Source: Shewanella sp. c952 (lineage in GTDB: Bacteria > Pseudomonadota > Gammaproteobacteria > Enterobacterales > Shewanellaceae). From it: a stretch of 64,000 nucleotides of DNA. The stretch is taken from the NCBI RefSeq assembly GCF_019654975.1, contig NZ_BPEW01000010.1, positions 1 through 64,000 of the forward strand, read 5' to 3'. Position 1 is the stretch's first letter. Every line of letters starts with the position of its first letter. The position numbers were made by a program, and so were the translations under genes. Shown here piece by piece: positions 52,330 through 62,886 of this stretch. The notes beneath the pieces were generated by a model. That model worked only from the letters and a program-made list of their open reading frames with translations. It made no database searches and had not been told where the DNA came from.

Positions 52330-53670
52330 TTATTTGGTTCGACTCTTACTACGGCCATAACTATTTTTATCACCGCTACCTTTAGACGCTTTAGCTTGGC
52401 CGGTTTTTGACTCACTACGTCTTTTCTCTTGATATTTACGCTTATTATGACTTCTCTCTTTAACCGGCTTTGCGATGACATCGCGATAGCGAGCAGGTAA
52501 AGGTGCGCCCTCTTCGTAGCCTGGCAGCGTAATACAAGGTAGTGTCATTTCAATAATCGTTTCAATCTCACTCAACATCGCTTTATCTTGCGGTGATACA
52601 AACGATATGGCTCGACCTTCTAAGCCAGCACGTCCTGTACGGCCGACTCTATGGACATAATCTTCAGCCGCAAAAGGCAACTCAAGGTTAATCACCAATG
52701 GCAACGCTTCAATATCCAACCCGCGAGCGGCAACATCAGTGGCGACCATCACTCTTAACTTACCGCTTTTAAACTCTTCTAATGCTCGATTTCTAGAGCC
52801 TTGCGTTTTATCACCATGAAATACTGCACTTTTAACACCATCAAGTTTCAGCTCGCTATGCAAGTGTTCAGCACTCTCTTTACTGCTGACAAACACCAGA
52901 ACTTGCTGCCAATTATTACGGCCTACTAACTCTGACAACAATTCAGCTTTACGGCGCTTATCTACCAGATAAACCTCTTGGGTTATTTTACTGGCAGTGG
53001 CAGCGGTAGTCACATCGATCCACTCTGGCGAAACTAACATCTTCTGCGCTAAAGTTTTTACTTCTTCGCTGTAAGTTGCTGAGAAAAATAGTGTTTGATG
53101 CTCAACTGCCACCAGCCTTTTTACTCTTTCAATATCTCTAACAAAGCCCATGTCTAGCATGCGATCGGCTTCATCAACCACTAAGTGAGTCACACTGCCT
53201 AAATCCAAACCGAACTGGCCGATTAGATCAAAAAGTCGACCTGGCGTCGCAACCAAAATATCAACCCCGGCTTGCACTGCTTTACGCTGTGGGTTCATGT
53301 TTGCGCCGCCATAAACCGCTGCCGTTTTAAAAGGTAACAACTGTGCGTAAGCTTGAATATTATCCGCCACTTGTATGGCAAGCTCACGAGTTGGCGTTAA
53401 CACTAGAACTTTTAGCTCTGACTTGTATTGATTAAAGGCATCCTCTTCAGCAACATTACTTTGCTGTAATGCTTGCTCAACTAGGGTATTGAGCAAAGGG
53501 AGTGCAAATGCCGCCGTTTTCCCGGTACCCGTTTGCGCACAAGCCATAATATCTTGACCAAGCATTGCAACAGGTAACACATGGCTCTGAACTTCGGTTA
53601 GCGCTTTATAACCGCGATTCGATACTGCATCTAGAATGTGAGGGTGTAGATCAAATGCATCAAAGTTCAT
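52330..53670 (-). CDS. rhlE: DEAD-box RNA helicase RhlE
   Basis: 446 residues. The motifs run in order: Q motif in GYKALTEVQSHVLP, motif I AQTGTGKTAAFALP, PTRELA, DEAD in VVDEADRMLDMGF, SAT in LFFSATYSEE, ARGLDI, and HRVGRTGR. A basic tail (HNKRKYQEKRRS and on) is typical of RhlE and binds RNA. The domain order and the opening MNFDAFDLHPHILDAVSNRG fit RhlE rather than SrmB or CsdA. It is a single gene on the minus strand. Confidence 0.92.
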   Translation of the reverse strand: MNFDAFDLHPHILDAVSNRGYKALTEVQSHVLPVAMLGQDIMACAQTGTGKTAAFALPLLNTLVEQALQQSNVAEEDAFNQYKSELKVLVLTPTRELAIQVADNIQAYAQLLPFKTAAVYGGANMNPQRKAVQAGVDILVATPGRLFDLIGQFGLDLGSVTHLVVDEADRMLDMGFVRDIERVKRLVAVEHQTLFFSATYSEEVKTLAQKMLVSPEWIDVTTAATASKITQEVYLVDKRRKAELLSELVGRNNWQQVLVFVSSKESAEHLHSELKLDGVKSAVFHGDKTQGSRNRALEEFKSGKLRVMVATDVAARGLDIEALPLVINLELPFAAEDYVHRVGRTGRAGLEGRAISFVSPQDKAMLSEIETIIEMTLPCITLPGYEEGAPLPARYRDVIAKPVKERSHNKRKYQEKRRSESKTGQAKASKGSGDKNSYGRSKSRTK

Positions 53671-53834
53671 GGTCGGCTCAATACTGGTTATAAAATAGAG
53701 GAATAAAAGTGAGCGCGGAGTCTATCAAAAACCCAGCACAGATAATACTACCGAGTGCAGCAAAGCGGCGATGGCTAGCTATTTATCCGCTAGGTGATGA
53801 GCCGAAAAGCTCAGACGGCAACCATAATACTAAA

Positions 53835-56800
53835 CTACTTACTTTTGTTAACAGCCTTTGTAGCGTCTGAATGACTCTCTTGCGGCAATGCATTTTGCTT
53901 ATACTCTAAAGCAGCAGTGATGCAGCTAGCCTCAAACTCTTCAGCGGTAACGGGCCTTGAAAACAGATAACCTTGACCATAGTCGCAACCCGCATCCGCA
54001 AGCACTTGACGCTGATAGTCTGTTTCTACGCCTTCGGCTATGACTTTCATACCGAGCTTATGTGCCATGACAATTATCGCTTCACAAAGGGTAAAATCAT
54101 CGCTATTGCTGTCGAGGTTTCGGGTAAAAGATTGATCTATCTTTAAAAAGTCTATGTCGAACTTTTTAAGGTAGGCTAAAGAGGAGTAACCAGTGCCAAA
54201 ATCATCCAGTGATATTTGCATGCCGGCATTGCGATACTGCTCTAGCTTACTGTAAATAGTCTGGTTGCTATCTAATAGTAAACCTTCTGTGATTTCGACG
54301 CAGATAGAGTTCCGACTAAGGTTCAGTGTTTTAAGCAGTGCAACCCAAGAATCTAGACTCTCTCCTTCATCTCTAAACTGTACTGGAGATTTATTAATAC
54401 TTATCTGTACTTCAATTCCAAATCTATCACGCCAAAGCGCGCACTGACGTGCTGCTTGCTGAAAAACCCAATTACCTATCTCTACGATTAAACCCGTTTC
54501 TTCCGCAACTGCAATAAATTCGATGGGAGACACTAAGCCACGCTTTGGATGATGCCAACGAATAAGTGCTTCAGCTTTAACGGTGGGATCACCCGCTAGA
54601 CACACTATTGGCTGGTAATAAAGTTCAAACTCTTGGTTGGTCACCGCGAGTCGTAAATCTTGGATTAAGCGCATCCGGTACTTGGCATTTCGCTGCATTG
54701 AAGGTGTAAAATAGTGGAATCGATTTCGGCCCTGATCTTTAGCCGCATACATGGCTTGATCAGCGTGTTTGAGTAGCCCCTCAATACTGCTAGCATCATC
54801 AGGGTAAAGAGTAATACCAATACTTGCGCTGATATAAGAGGTTTCTTCTCCAAGGCTAAAGGGCTCAGCAAGACGATTCAAAATATTTTGGGCGACTTTA
54901 TCCACGCCTTTTATATCTGTTATCCCAGATAGCACCACAGTAAATTCATCACCGCCTAAACGGGCAACAACATCGCTGTCTCTAATGCAGCTCTTTAGGC
55001 GCTTAGCTGCTTCAGTTAACAGTAAATCTCCCATGTCATGACCAAGTGTATCGTTTACCTCTTTAAAATAATCGAGATCGAGGAACATTAGTGCGAAGTG
55101 TTTTTCACGTCGGTCTGACTTTAAAATCTCACTGCCTAGATAATCAAGCAACATGCGACGGTTAGGCAAACCCGTTAAAGGATCATAATTAGCCTGTTTC
55201 CAGATAATCTGTTCAGCCTGTTTTTTATCGGTAATGTCGGAGAATAGCGCCACTCGTCGCTCTGTTTGGGCTTCTGAATCAAACAGCGTATTTATCGTTA
55301 ACCAGACCACTAGCTCTTCGCCATTTTTGCGCCTAAGCCACATCTCTCCTTGCCAGCGTCCCGTCTCCTCTACTGCCAGACTAATCTGTTCATATACGCT
55401 GTAGTTGTTACGCTTGCACTGCAGAATTTGAATATTCTGATGTTTGATTTCGGCTTCGCTATATCCAGTAATATCGGTAAAAGCTGAATTAGTGGTGATA
55501 ATAACGCCAGCTTCATCTTGCACACTCATCGCTTCGCTACTGTTGTTATAGACTGACGCAGCTAATTTTAAAGACTCTTCGACTCGCTTACTGTCAGTGA
55601 TATCAGAATGCACCCCACACATGCGCAACGGTTTATTGTTTTCATCCCGACTAACAATTTTGCCAGAATCTAAAATCCAGCGGATCTCTCCAGTATGAGC
55701 ATACATGCGATACTCTATTTTATGTTGATCACTGATACCGCTAAGATGCTCATCTATTGAACTCAGTACTTTCACGCGATCATTGGGGTGAATTGCACGC
55801 ATCCAAAGCTTAGGATTTTCATTAAGTGTGGTGACATCACAACCCAGCAAATTGGCGCTGAGCTCATTACGCTCTACTTTATTATTAACAATATCCCAGT
55901 CCCAGAAACCCAATTCACTACTACCTAGTACCAGTGCGAGTTGCTCCTGGCTCGCCAACATAGCCATTTCAGCTTGTTTCTGTGAGCTTCGGTTAAGCAA
56001 ACCAACAATAACCAATTCAACTTTATCTTGGTTGCGTTGGCATGCCACGGTCATATGGGTATAAACAATAGAGTCATCGCTAGCAATCAGTCTGATATCG
56101 AGTTCAAATTCATCGATTTCCCCCGCGAGCATATCGGCGTAATAGTGCCTATAGAGGTTAAAATCACTATGATGCAGTAGGTCAGCCCAAAGTAATTCAA
56201 GCAGCTCTGACTCGCTATATTGCAACATCTGACAAAGATTTGGATTCACCTTTATCCATTGATGGTCAACGTCGGTGATAGCAATGCCCATGCTGCCCGC
56301 TTGAAAGTGGGATTTGAATAATAAATGGTCTTGAAGTTTTATCTTTTGGTCTCGCTGGATCTCAATGCGTCGAGATAGCAGCATTCCCAATAAAGCCGTG
56401 GTGATAGGGAAAATAACTAAGAAAGGTAAAGTGATCGCTTTCAATAGTGAAAAAGCCACTTCAAAGGGCATAACCAAGCCCCAAAGTAAGGCGATAATGT
56501 GCAAGCTAAAACCAAATACTAACAGCTCTCTAAAGCGAATATCACCAATATCGCCGCTGCGGTACTTACCCCATAAATAGCCTACCAAGCCCGAGGTCAT
56601 AATTGTCCCCACGCCAGACCATACCGCTACGCCTCCTTCACTAAGTCGAAATAATCCGCTAATAATCACAGCGACAAGTGTGGGGATCCCACCGAAAAAC
56701 ATCCCTGAAACACCAAGGATAACGGTTCTTGAATCAAAAAAAACGCCTTCCGTATATTGCCAAGGGCTCAACATCACGGAGATAGAAATCACCCCAACAA

Positions 56801-56933
56801 GGGCGCCAATGCCCACTCTCCAAAGCACATCTAACTCTCGCTTATGACTACGCGGGAACGCGTCATATACGAACACCATTGCTAGTAATAGCGCTGCATT
56901 TTGAATAAGCGAGAAAAATAAACTTTGATCCAT
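53835..56933 (-). CDS. Membrane-bound PAS-GGDEF-EAL c-di-GMP protein
   Basis: 1032 residues. The N-terminal 200 residues form a five-helix LytS-type 5TMR sensor (GMFFGGIPTLVAVIISGLF, LLWGLVMPFEVAFSL). Three PAS domains follow (about 215-330, 335-460, 465-590). GGDEF is intact in VVARLGGDEFTVVLSG (about 661), and EAL is intact in VKAEALIRWHHPKRG (about 787), with DDFGTGYSSLAYL and ETGLIVEIG, so both cyclase and phosphodiesterase activity are possible. ATG 56933 is chosen; the frame opens with TTG at 56942. A large sensor that adjusts cyclic-di-GMP in response to an unknown ligand. Confidence 0.93.
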   Translation of the reverse strand: MDQSLFFSLIQNAALLLAMVFVYDAFPRSHKRELDVLWRVGIGALVGVISISVMLSPWQYTEGVFFDSRTVILGVSGMFFGGIPTLVAVIISGLFRLSEGGVAVWSGVGTIMTSGLVGYLWGKYRSGDIGDIRFRELLVFGFSLHIIALLWGLVMPFEVAFSLLKAITLPFLVIFPITTALLGMLLSRRIEIQRDQKIKLQDHLLFKSHFQAGSMGIAITDVDHQWIKVNPNLCQMLQYSESELLELLWADLLHHSDFNLYRHYYADMLAGEIDEFELDIRLIASDDSIVYTHMTVACQRNQDKVELVIVGLLNRSSQKQAEMAMLASQEQLALVLGSSELGFWDWDIVNNKVERNELSANLLGCDVTTLNENPKLWMRAIHPNDRVKVLSSIDEHLSGISDQHKIEYRMYAHTGEIRWILDSGKIVSRDENNKPLRMCGVHSDITDSKRVEESLKLAASVYNNSSEAMSVQDEAGVIITTNSAFTDITGYSEAEIKHQNIQILQCKRNNYSVYEQISLAVEETGRWQGEMWLRRKNGEELVVWLTINTLFDSEAQTERRVALFSDITDKKQAEQIIWKQANYDPLTGLPNRRMLLDYLGSEILKSDRREKHFALMFLDLDYFKEVNDTLGHDMGDLLLTEAAKRLKSCIRDSDVVARLGGDEFTVVLSGITDIKGVDKVAQNILNRLAEPFSLGEETSYISASIGITLYPDDASSIEGLLKHADQAMYAAKDQGRNRFHYFTPSMQRNAKYRMRLIQDLRLAVTNQEFELYYQPIVCLAGDPTVKAEALIRWHHPKRGLVSPIEFIAVAEETGLIVEIGNWVFQQAARQCALWRDRFGIEVQISINKSPVQFRDEGESLDSWVALLKTLNLSRNSICVEITEGLLLDSNQTIYSKLEQYRNAGMQISLDDFGTGYSSLAYLKKFDIDFLKIDQSFTRNLDSNSDDFTLCEAIIVMAHKLGMKVIAEGVETDYQRQVLADAGCDYGQGYLFSRPVTAEEFEASCITAALEYKQNALPQESHSDATKAVNKSK

Positions 56934-57256
56934 AAAGAACAATTCGTCCGTGCAGTAATTTACATCTATTTGATCAATATTCTAGCAGATTAAGGGGTAA
57001 TTAATATCTATCTTACAGTTATGCTTACTTTCCAAAAGTGCAAATTACAGCAGGTTGCGTTAGAGGGTTACAACTAATGAAACAAAGTGGGTATCTAATC
57101 AGAACGTTAAGTTATTATCAGTCGGCCAATATTTAGCATTACAGACACAAGAATTCACAACATTAAGACTCTGTAATAAAGCGTAAAAAGTTACCATTTC
57201 CAAGCCGAATGAGTGGGGTTACCCACACTCATTCCACCGTTTTCTGTTAGCTGGTA
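56934..57256. other. Intergenic region between the GGDEF-EAL and OsmC genes
   Basis: 323 bases. It contains an imperfect hairpin near 57207-57233 (GAATGAGTG with CACTCATTC) that could be a weak terminator for the OsmC gene, but there is no clear T run. Nothing else recognised; promoters for the GGDEF-EAL gene are expected. Confidence 0.4.
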
Positions 57257-57697
57257 CTAAGCAACGCTATGGTTAACAAGCGTAGGCTTAAGCAGATTTT
57301 CATGCACTGGACAACGGTGACAAACGGTATCGAGGAACAGATTCTTCTGCTCATCATCAAGCTGAATATCATCTATTTGAGCATCCATGACCACAACAAC
57401 ATCAATCAATTTGAAACCAACTGGATCCTCAGAAGGTTTACCGAGTAACCCAGCAGTATTAAGCTGTGCTTTCATCGATACATCAAACTGCTGCAGATCT
57501 ATTTTTTGCTCACGAGCAACCATTTTGGCGATTGTTGAAATACAACCAGCCAATGAGAAAATAAAGGTTTCCAAAGGATTAGCGCCTTCATTACCACCGG
57601 TTGGCTGGTCAATCACTAGCTGATGCTCACGGATTTGCGTAGTCACCTTCCAGCCTTCTGCCATGTGTGTATTTACTTCAATAGTCTTATTCGCCAT
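57257..57697 (-). CDS. OsmC-family redox protein
   Basis: 146 residues from ATG 57697 (MANKTIEVNTHMAEGWKV); a second ATG lies two codons upstream at 57703. TGGNEGANPLETFIFSLAGC and DTVCHRCPVHENLLKP carry the conserved cysteine pair of the OsmC/Ohr family, which reduces organic peroxides. The second cysteine is in a CHRC context, typical of the YhfA-like branch rather than Ohr. Peroxide reduction is therefore likely but not certain. Confidence 0.88.
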   Translation of the reverse strand: MANKTIEVNTHMAEGWKVTTQIREHQLVIDQPTGGNEGANPLETFIFSLAGCISTIAKMVAREQKIDLQQFDVSMKAQLNTAGLLGKPSEDPVGFKLIDVVVVMDAQIDDIQLDDEQKNLFLDTVCHRCPVHENLLKPTLVNHSVA

Positions 57698-57956
57698 TTT
57701 CACATCACTCCATTAGATTTAATTCAATGAGTTTATTCTAATGGATTTACTGGTAAAAACTCAAATTAGTCTCACAGTTTTAGCATTCAACCTAAAGTCG
57801 CTCGAACTCACGGCTTATGGCGCTAGAACCAAGCGATGGAAATGTTGCTGGTGAAGGTGACGCTGTCATTGAAATCAGCCACTCCAAGTGGTTTGCATAT
57901 AGGTATGTTAAACTGGTGCCACTTTCATCAATATTTATCATTAGACCACAATAAAT

Positions 57957-58403
57957 ATGCCCTCGACTAAATCAGTACAACAAAGTAAAACCTTTAATTT
58001 CCCGGTACAGATCTACTATGAAGATACCGATTTTTCTGGTGTTGTGTATCACCCTAATTTCTTGAAGTATTTTGAGCGTGCTCGTGAACATGTGATTGGT
58101 GCCAAGAGCTTAGCGAGTTTATGGGACGAGCATGATTTGGGTTTTGCAGTTTATCGCAGTGACATGCTTTGTCATGACGGCGTAGAGTTTGCTGACATTA
58201 TCGATATTAGGACTCGTTTTTATTTTGAAAGTAAATATCGCACAGTTTGGCTGCAAGAAATTTGGCGCCCTAACGCTAAAAAGCCTGCAGTAACGGCACA
58301 AATCGAGATGATATGTATGAACAAGAACCGCCAACTTTGCCCTATGCCTCAGATATTAATCAATCGACTTGGCGAAGCATTTTCACAGCCTGTTACTTTT
58401 TAG
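57957..58403 (+). CDS. YbgC/4-hydroxybenzoyl-CoA-type thioesterase
   Basis: 148 residues, hot-dog fold. FPVQIYYEDTDFSGVVYHPN then FLKYFERAREHV is the family signature, with the catalytic aspartate in EDTDFSG. It is predicted to cleave acyl-CoA. Unlike typical ybgC, it does not lie with tolQ. The gene is monocistronic and convergent with the GGDEF/EAL gene at 58410, only 6 bases away. Confidence 0.9.
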   Translation: MPSTKSVQQSKTFNFPVQIYYEDTDFSGVVYHPNFLKYFERAREHVIGAKSLASLWDEHDLGFAVYRSDMLCHDGVEFADIIDIRTRFYFESKYRTVWLQEIWRPNAKKPAVTAQIEMICMNKNRQLCPMPQILINRLGEAFSQPVTF

Positions 58404-58409
58404 TTCGTG

Positions 58410-59900
58410 CTATTGGATAACGGATGACAACTTCGGCCACTTGACCTCAAGTTCGGCCGGAGTCAAAGGCTTTGCAAACACATCGCCCTGAATTTTATCT
58501 ACGCCCATTTGAACAATAATCTGTTTTACCACTTCGGTTTCGACGCCTTCTACAGTAACTTTAAACCCCAAGCCTTTTGCTAAACGAATACTGGTATCCA
58601 TTATGTGTTTTGCTTGCTCATCAGTTTCTAGTCCTTCAACAAACGCTTGATCTATTTTTACTTCATCAACGGGCAAGTATTTCAAATATGCGAGTGAAGA
58701 GTGGCCGGTGCCAAAGTCATCTATAGCGATATCAACCCCAATATTACGTAATCGATTAATAGCAAGAACTGCGCTATCAATATCTTCCATCAATTTACTC
58801 TCTGTTAGCTCAATTGATAGCGCGTCAGCGGGAAGTTGATACTTGACTAACCTAGCTTCAATCTCTTCAATGAGTGCCTGATTCTTTAAATCTTGAGTCG
58901 ACAAATTAACAGCAACTTGCAGTTCGATCCCCAATCTACGCCACTTAGCTTGTTGAATAACCACTTGATCGAGCACCCATTGGCTGATCAAATCAATCAT
59001 TCCGGCATACTCTGCTAGCGGAATAAACTCAGCCGGAGAGATATTGCCTAAGGTTTTGTGTTGCCAGCGCATTAACGCTTCAACTTGGTTACACCCTAAT
59101 GGCCGAAAGTTTTGTTTAGGCTGATAGACCATATAGAGCTCGCCGTCCTGCAGCGCTTTCACTAGGCTATTAATAATCGATACTTCGCGTAACTGCACTG
59201 CATCATCGCCAAGTTCATAATGAGCTATGGCGCTATCGAACTTTTTAGCTTTTTTAAGGGCTAAATCCAACCGACGCAACATAGTGCTGATGTCGCCATA
59301 AAAACGCTCCAGCCCTAAATGCCCAATCTGAACACGCACTGTAATCGGGCTTTCAAACACACTATAGGGCTGCTGTAAATATTGAATAAAAATGCCTAGC
59401 TCTGTCTCTGTCACTCCTTCAGGAAAATAGATCAGAAACTCATCTTCATTCATTCTGGCTATAGTTGAACTGGAATGGACATCAACTTCAATCCTGTTAG
59501 CAATCTGCTTCAATAGCTCATCACCAAAACTGAAACCAAAGAGGTCATTCACATAGCGGAATCGATATATATCAAGCAATACCAGGCTTCCCCGCTTAAG
59601 CGGCATCATGCTGGCCAACTTTTGCTTAATGCTTAAACGATTACTTAACCCGGTTAATTTATCGTATCCAGCTAGATGCAATTGCTGTTTTAATTGAGAA
59701 ACCACCTGCTCAACTTGCGAGAGTGATTGCGGCGCACTCTCTAATGAAGAATTAACCCGAAAAGGTTCACCTGATTGGTGACTTACAGATGAGTACAATT
59801 GCTTAAGTTGACGCCGGCAAAGCAGATACTGCCAAAAAGCTACAGCTAATAGCAGTACGAGCACCATACATGCAACCGAGAGTAGCTCAACTTTATCCAT
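58410..59900 (-). CDS. EAL-domain phosphodiesterase with degenerate GGDEF
   Basis: 496 residues. One N-terminal membrane helix (LLSVACMVLVLLLAVAFWQY) is followed by a GGDEF-like domain in which the signature is NEDEF (IARMNEDEFLIYF, about 152), so cyclase activity is unlikely. The EAL domain is intact: VEALMRWQHKTLG (about 275), ELTESKLMED, DDFGTGHSSLAYLKYLPVDE, and KIDQAFVEGLET. I infer c-di-GMP degradation, perhaps with GTP regulation from the inactive GGDEF domain. It is transcribed on the same strand as the HDOD gene upstream. Confidence 0.92.
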   Translation of the reverse strand: MDKVELLSVACMVLVLLLAVAFWQYLLCRRQLKQLYSSVSHQSGEPFRVNSSLESAPQSLSQVEQVVSQLKQQLHLAGYDKLTGLSNRLSIKQKLASMMPLKRGSLVLLDIYRFRYVNDLFGFSFGDELLKQIANRIEVDVHSSSTIARMNEDEFLIYFPEGVTETELGIFIQYLQQPYSVFESPITVRVQIGHLGLERFYGDISTMLRRLDLALKKAKKFDSAIAHYELGDDAVQLREVSIINSLVKALQDGELYMVYQPKQNFRPLGCNQVEALMRWQHKTLGNISPAEFIPLAEYAGMIDLISQWVLDQVVIQQAKWRRLGIELQVAVNLSTQDLKNQALIEEIEARLVKYQLPADALSIELTESKLMEDIDSAVLAINRLRNIGVDIAIDDFGTGHSSLAYLKYLPVDEVKIDQAFVEGLETDEQAKHIMDTSIRLAKGLGFKVTVEGVETEVVKQIIVQMGVDKIQGDVFAKPLTPAELEVKWPKLSSVIQ

Positions 59901-60033
59901 TCAATATAACTTTAACTGTTATCTGCCTAGGTATTTTAATCGCGTGTTCCTCATGAATTTGATGCAGTAAGAAGACCTGATGCTATCCACTCTAAAGCTG
60001 CCTTAAACTATAGCCTAGCCTTTAATAAGTAGC

Positions 60034-60876
60034 TTACTCATAACTCGCTTTAATTGAGTAGTAAATCTCCAGAAATTCATCACTTGCTAACTCTGAAGGA
60101 GATACAGGAATTGCTTTGGCGCTAAAGACTGCCAATCGAGCCTCTAACTCATTACCCGAACGCAGCTCACCGGTATAAAGTGCTGCAGCGCGAATAAAGT
60201 CGAGATAACCCACCTCTTCGCTAGAGTAAGATAGGTCAGCCCAGCGCTCTACCACTTCCATGACACTGGGAGAGAAAGCCCAATTTTTAAGTACTGCACG
60301 GCCAATAGGACCTTGTAGTTTACGCACTAAAGTTCTTAATTGGTCGATATCATCAACGAGGTTTGGATCCGCTTCAACTTCCGTTAAAACAGGTAAAGCA
60401 CCAATATTATGTACCAAACCCGCAAGTGTCATAGTATCTGCATTTAGACCGCTATTAGGGTGCTTACGGTTATAGAGTTGCAACAAAGCGACCGCTGCCG
60501 AGGTGACATCAATAGAAGTACGCCAAACCTCATCCATCACTTCCCACACTAACTCATTCGTCGATATGAACAACTGCTCCATCGCAATAGAAGTCACAAT
60601 GGTCTTTATTTGGGCCAATCCAATTCTGTTGATGGCCGCATTGACGTTACCAGCTGGTACGCCACGTGAATATATTGCACTATTTGCCACCCTAATTATT
60701 CGGGCTGAAATAGCGGGATCTTGTCCAATAATATCGGCAACATCTTTTAGACTAGTGTCGTCGCGACCTACGACCTCTTGCACTCGCATAGCGACCTCTG
60801 GCAAGGTCGGCAATACTAATGAATCTGCTTTTAATTTTCTTAACAAACCAACTAATACTTGATGCTCTTTTGACAT
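60034..60876 (-). CDS. HDOD-domain protein
   Basis: 280 residues. The HDOD domain covers most of the protein: LPTLPEVAMRVQEVVGRDDT, then LKDVADIIGQDPAISARIIR and NAAINRIGLAQIKTIVTSIA, and GLVHNIGALPVLTEVE in place of the HD metal site. HDOD proteins lack HD phosphohydrolase activity and act as signalling scaffolds. GGGAG lies 8 bases before the ATG. The neighbouring EAL gene suggests a common c-di-GMP signalling context. Confidence 0.9.
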   Translation of the reverse strand: MSKEHQVLVGLLRKLKADSLVLPTLPEVAMRVQEVVGRDDTSLKDVADIIGQDPAISARIIRVANSAIYSRGVPAGNVNAAINRIGLAQIKTIVTSIAMEQLFISTNELVWEVMDEVWRTSIDVTSAAVALLQLYNRKHPNSGLNADTMTLAGLVHNIGALPVLTEVEADPNLVDDIDQLRTLVRKLQGPIGRAVLKNWAFSPSVMEVVERWADLSYSSEEVGYLDFIRAAALYTGELRSGNELEARLAVFSAKAIPVSPSELASDEFLEIYYSIKASYE

Positions 60877-61165
60877 CTTTACTCCCTATATTACTCGTAT
60901 TAATTTGCAGCTGGTCGAGTATATCAGTTGAATCCTCGTGAGCACGTGCAAAATAGCCATATTAGGTTAATACTTAGATAATTGTTCAAATGAAAGATGA
61001 ATTGAGTAAAAAACGTTACCAGCATCACAAGAATTCAAAATAAACGACTCAGCTCGCTGCGTTAGCACTTAATATAAGCGGTCCTGCGCCTTGCATTAGC
61101 CCCCTTTGATTAAGTAAAATGCGCGGCCGTTTGCCTAAACCTTACCCGTTAACAGAGAAGTTATT

Positions 61166-62545
61166 ATGTTTAAACCTGAGCTACTATCCCCAGCCGGAAC
61201 CCTTAAGAATATGCGTTACGCCTTTGCCTATGGCGCTGATGCTGTTTACGCCGGTCAGCCAAGATACAGTCTTCGAGTACGTAATAACGACTTTAAAATG
61301 GAAAACCTTGCTGCAGGCATTAAAGAAGCTCATAGCTTAAATAAGAAGCTTTATGTGGTGAGTAATATTGCCCCGCATAACGCCAAGCTAAAAACCTATA
61401 TCAAAGATATGGAGCCTGTTGTAGCAATGCAGCCAGATGCGCTGATCATGTCTGACCCAGGTCTTATCATGATGGTCAGAGAAGCTTTCCCTGATCAAGT
61501 CGTACATCTATCGGTACAGGCAAATGCAATTAACTGGGCTTCGGTTAAGTTTTGGGAGTCTCAAGGCATTAAGCGTGTCATTCTTTCTCGTGAGCTTTCT
61601 CTTGATGAAATTGAAGAGATCCGCCAGCGCTGTCCAGACATCGAACTTGAAGTATTTGTCCATGGTGCATTGTGCATGGCGTATTCAGGCCGCTGCTTAC
61701 TCTCTGGTTATATCAATAAGCGCGACCCTAACCAAGGTACATGTACCAATGCTTGTCGTTGGAAATATGATGTCCATGAAGCAAAGCAGACTGACACAGG
61801 CGATATAATTGCCGTTAACCCAGATGTGCAAATAGAAACGCCAACACTCGGTGCAGGTGAGCCTTCAGACCAAGTGGTTTTATTACAAGAAGCCGGCAGA
61901 CCAGGCGAATATATGCCAGCATTTGAAGATGAACATGGTACTTATATCATGAACTCTAAAGATCTTCGTGCTATCCAACATGTTGACCGCCTAACAAAAA
62001 TGGGTGTTGACTCACTAAAAATTGAAGGCCGTACTAAATCTTTCTACTACGTAGCTCGTACTGCGCAGCTATATCGTCAAGCGATTGAAGATGCCGCGTC
62101 AGGGAAAGACTTTGACAGAACATTAATGCATAACCTTGAAGGCTTAGCGCATAGAGGTTATACCGAAGGTTTCTTACGCCGCCACGTGCATGATGAATAC
62201 CAAAACTATGACTACGGCTACTCAATCAGCGATACACAGCAGTTTGTCGGCGAATTTACCGGCCAACGCAACGAAGCAGGCCTTGCAGAGATTGATGTTA
62301 AGAACAAATTCCTCGTCGGTGATAGCGTCGAAGTGATGACACCACAGGGTAACCTTACAATTAAGGTGGATAGCCTAATCAACCGCAAAGGCCAAAGTGT
62401 TGAAGCGGGTCTAGGTTCAGGGCACTTTGTCTTCTTAGACGTTCCTGCTGGCGTTGAGCTAGATAAGGCGGTATTACTGCGTAACTTACCGCAAGGCCAG
62501 GATACTCGAAATCCTCATCAAGCTACTGACGCAGCAGCTAAATAA
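61166..62545 (+). CDS. trhP: tRNA hydroxylation protein TrhP (YegQ), U32 family
   Basis: 459 residues, the usual YegQ length. PELLSPAGTLKNMRYAFAYG is the N-terminal motif, and LEVFVHGALCMAYSGRCLLS, then KRDPNQGTCTNACRWKYDV, carries the four conserved cysteines that bind an Fe-S cluster. In E. coli TrhP makes 5-hydroxyuridine at tRNA wobble positions, drawing on prephenate. The ATG has GAAG about 9 bases upstream. A YfhL-type ferredoxin gene follows 56 bases downstream, suggesting an electron or cluster partner. Confidence 0.94.
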   Translation: MFKPELLSPAGTLKNMRYAFAYGADAVYAGQPRYSLRVRNNDFKMENLAAGIKEAHSLNKKLYVVSNIAPHNAKLKTYIKDMEPVVAMQPDALIMSDPGLIMMVREAFPDQVVHLSVQANAINWASVKFWESQGIKRVILSRELSLDEIEEIRQRCPDIELEVFVHGALCMAYSGRCLLSGYINKRDPNQGTCTNACRWKYDVHEAKQTDTGDIIAVNPDVQIETPTLGAGEPSDQVVLLQEAGRPGEYMPAFEDEHGTYIMNSKDLRAIQHVDRLTKMGVDSLKIEGRTKSFYYVARTAQLYRQAIEDAASGKDFDRTLMHNLEGLAHRGYTEGFLRRHVHDEYQNYDYGYSISDTQQFVGEFTGQRNEAGLAEIDVKNKFLVGDSVEVMTPQGNLTIKVDSLINRKGQSVEAGLGSGHFVFLDVPAGVELDKAVLLRNLPQGQDTRNPHQATDAAAK

Positions 62546-62559
62546 TCAGACAAAACAAT

Positions 62560-62580
62560 AAGGCGCGTTATCAGCGCCTT
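62560..62580 (+). terminator. Hairpin between trhP and yfhL
   Basis: AAGGCGC and GCGCCTT pair across a 7-base loop, without a following T run. It may reduce read-through or protect the mRNA rather than terminate fully. Confidence 0.5.
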
Positions 62581-62598
62581 GATAAAGGTATTAAGTAA

Positions 62599-62856
<258 letters not shown>

Positions 62857-62857
62857 C

Positions 62858-62882
62858 AAAAAGGCGCCAACGGCGCCTTTTT
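62858..62882. terminator. Bidirectional terminator between yfhL and the M61 peptidase gene
   Basis: AAAAAGGCGCC pairs with GGCGCCTTTTT across an AAC loop; it serves both convergent genes. Confidence 0.93.
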
Positions 62883-62886
62883 ATCG

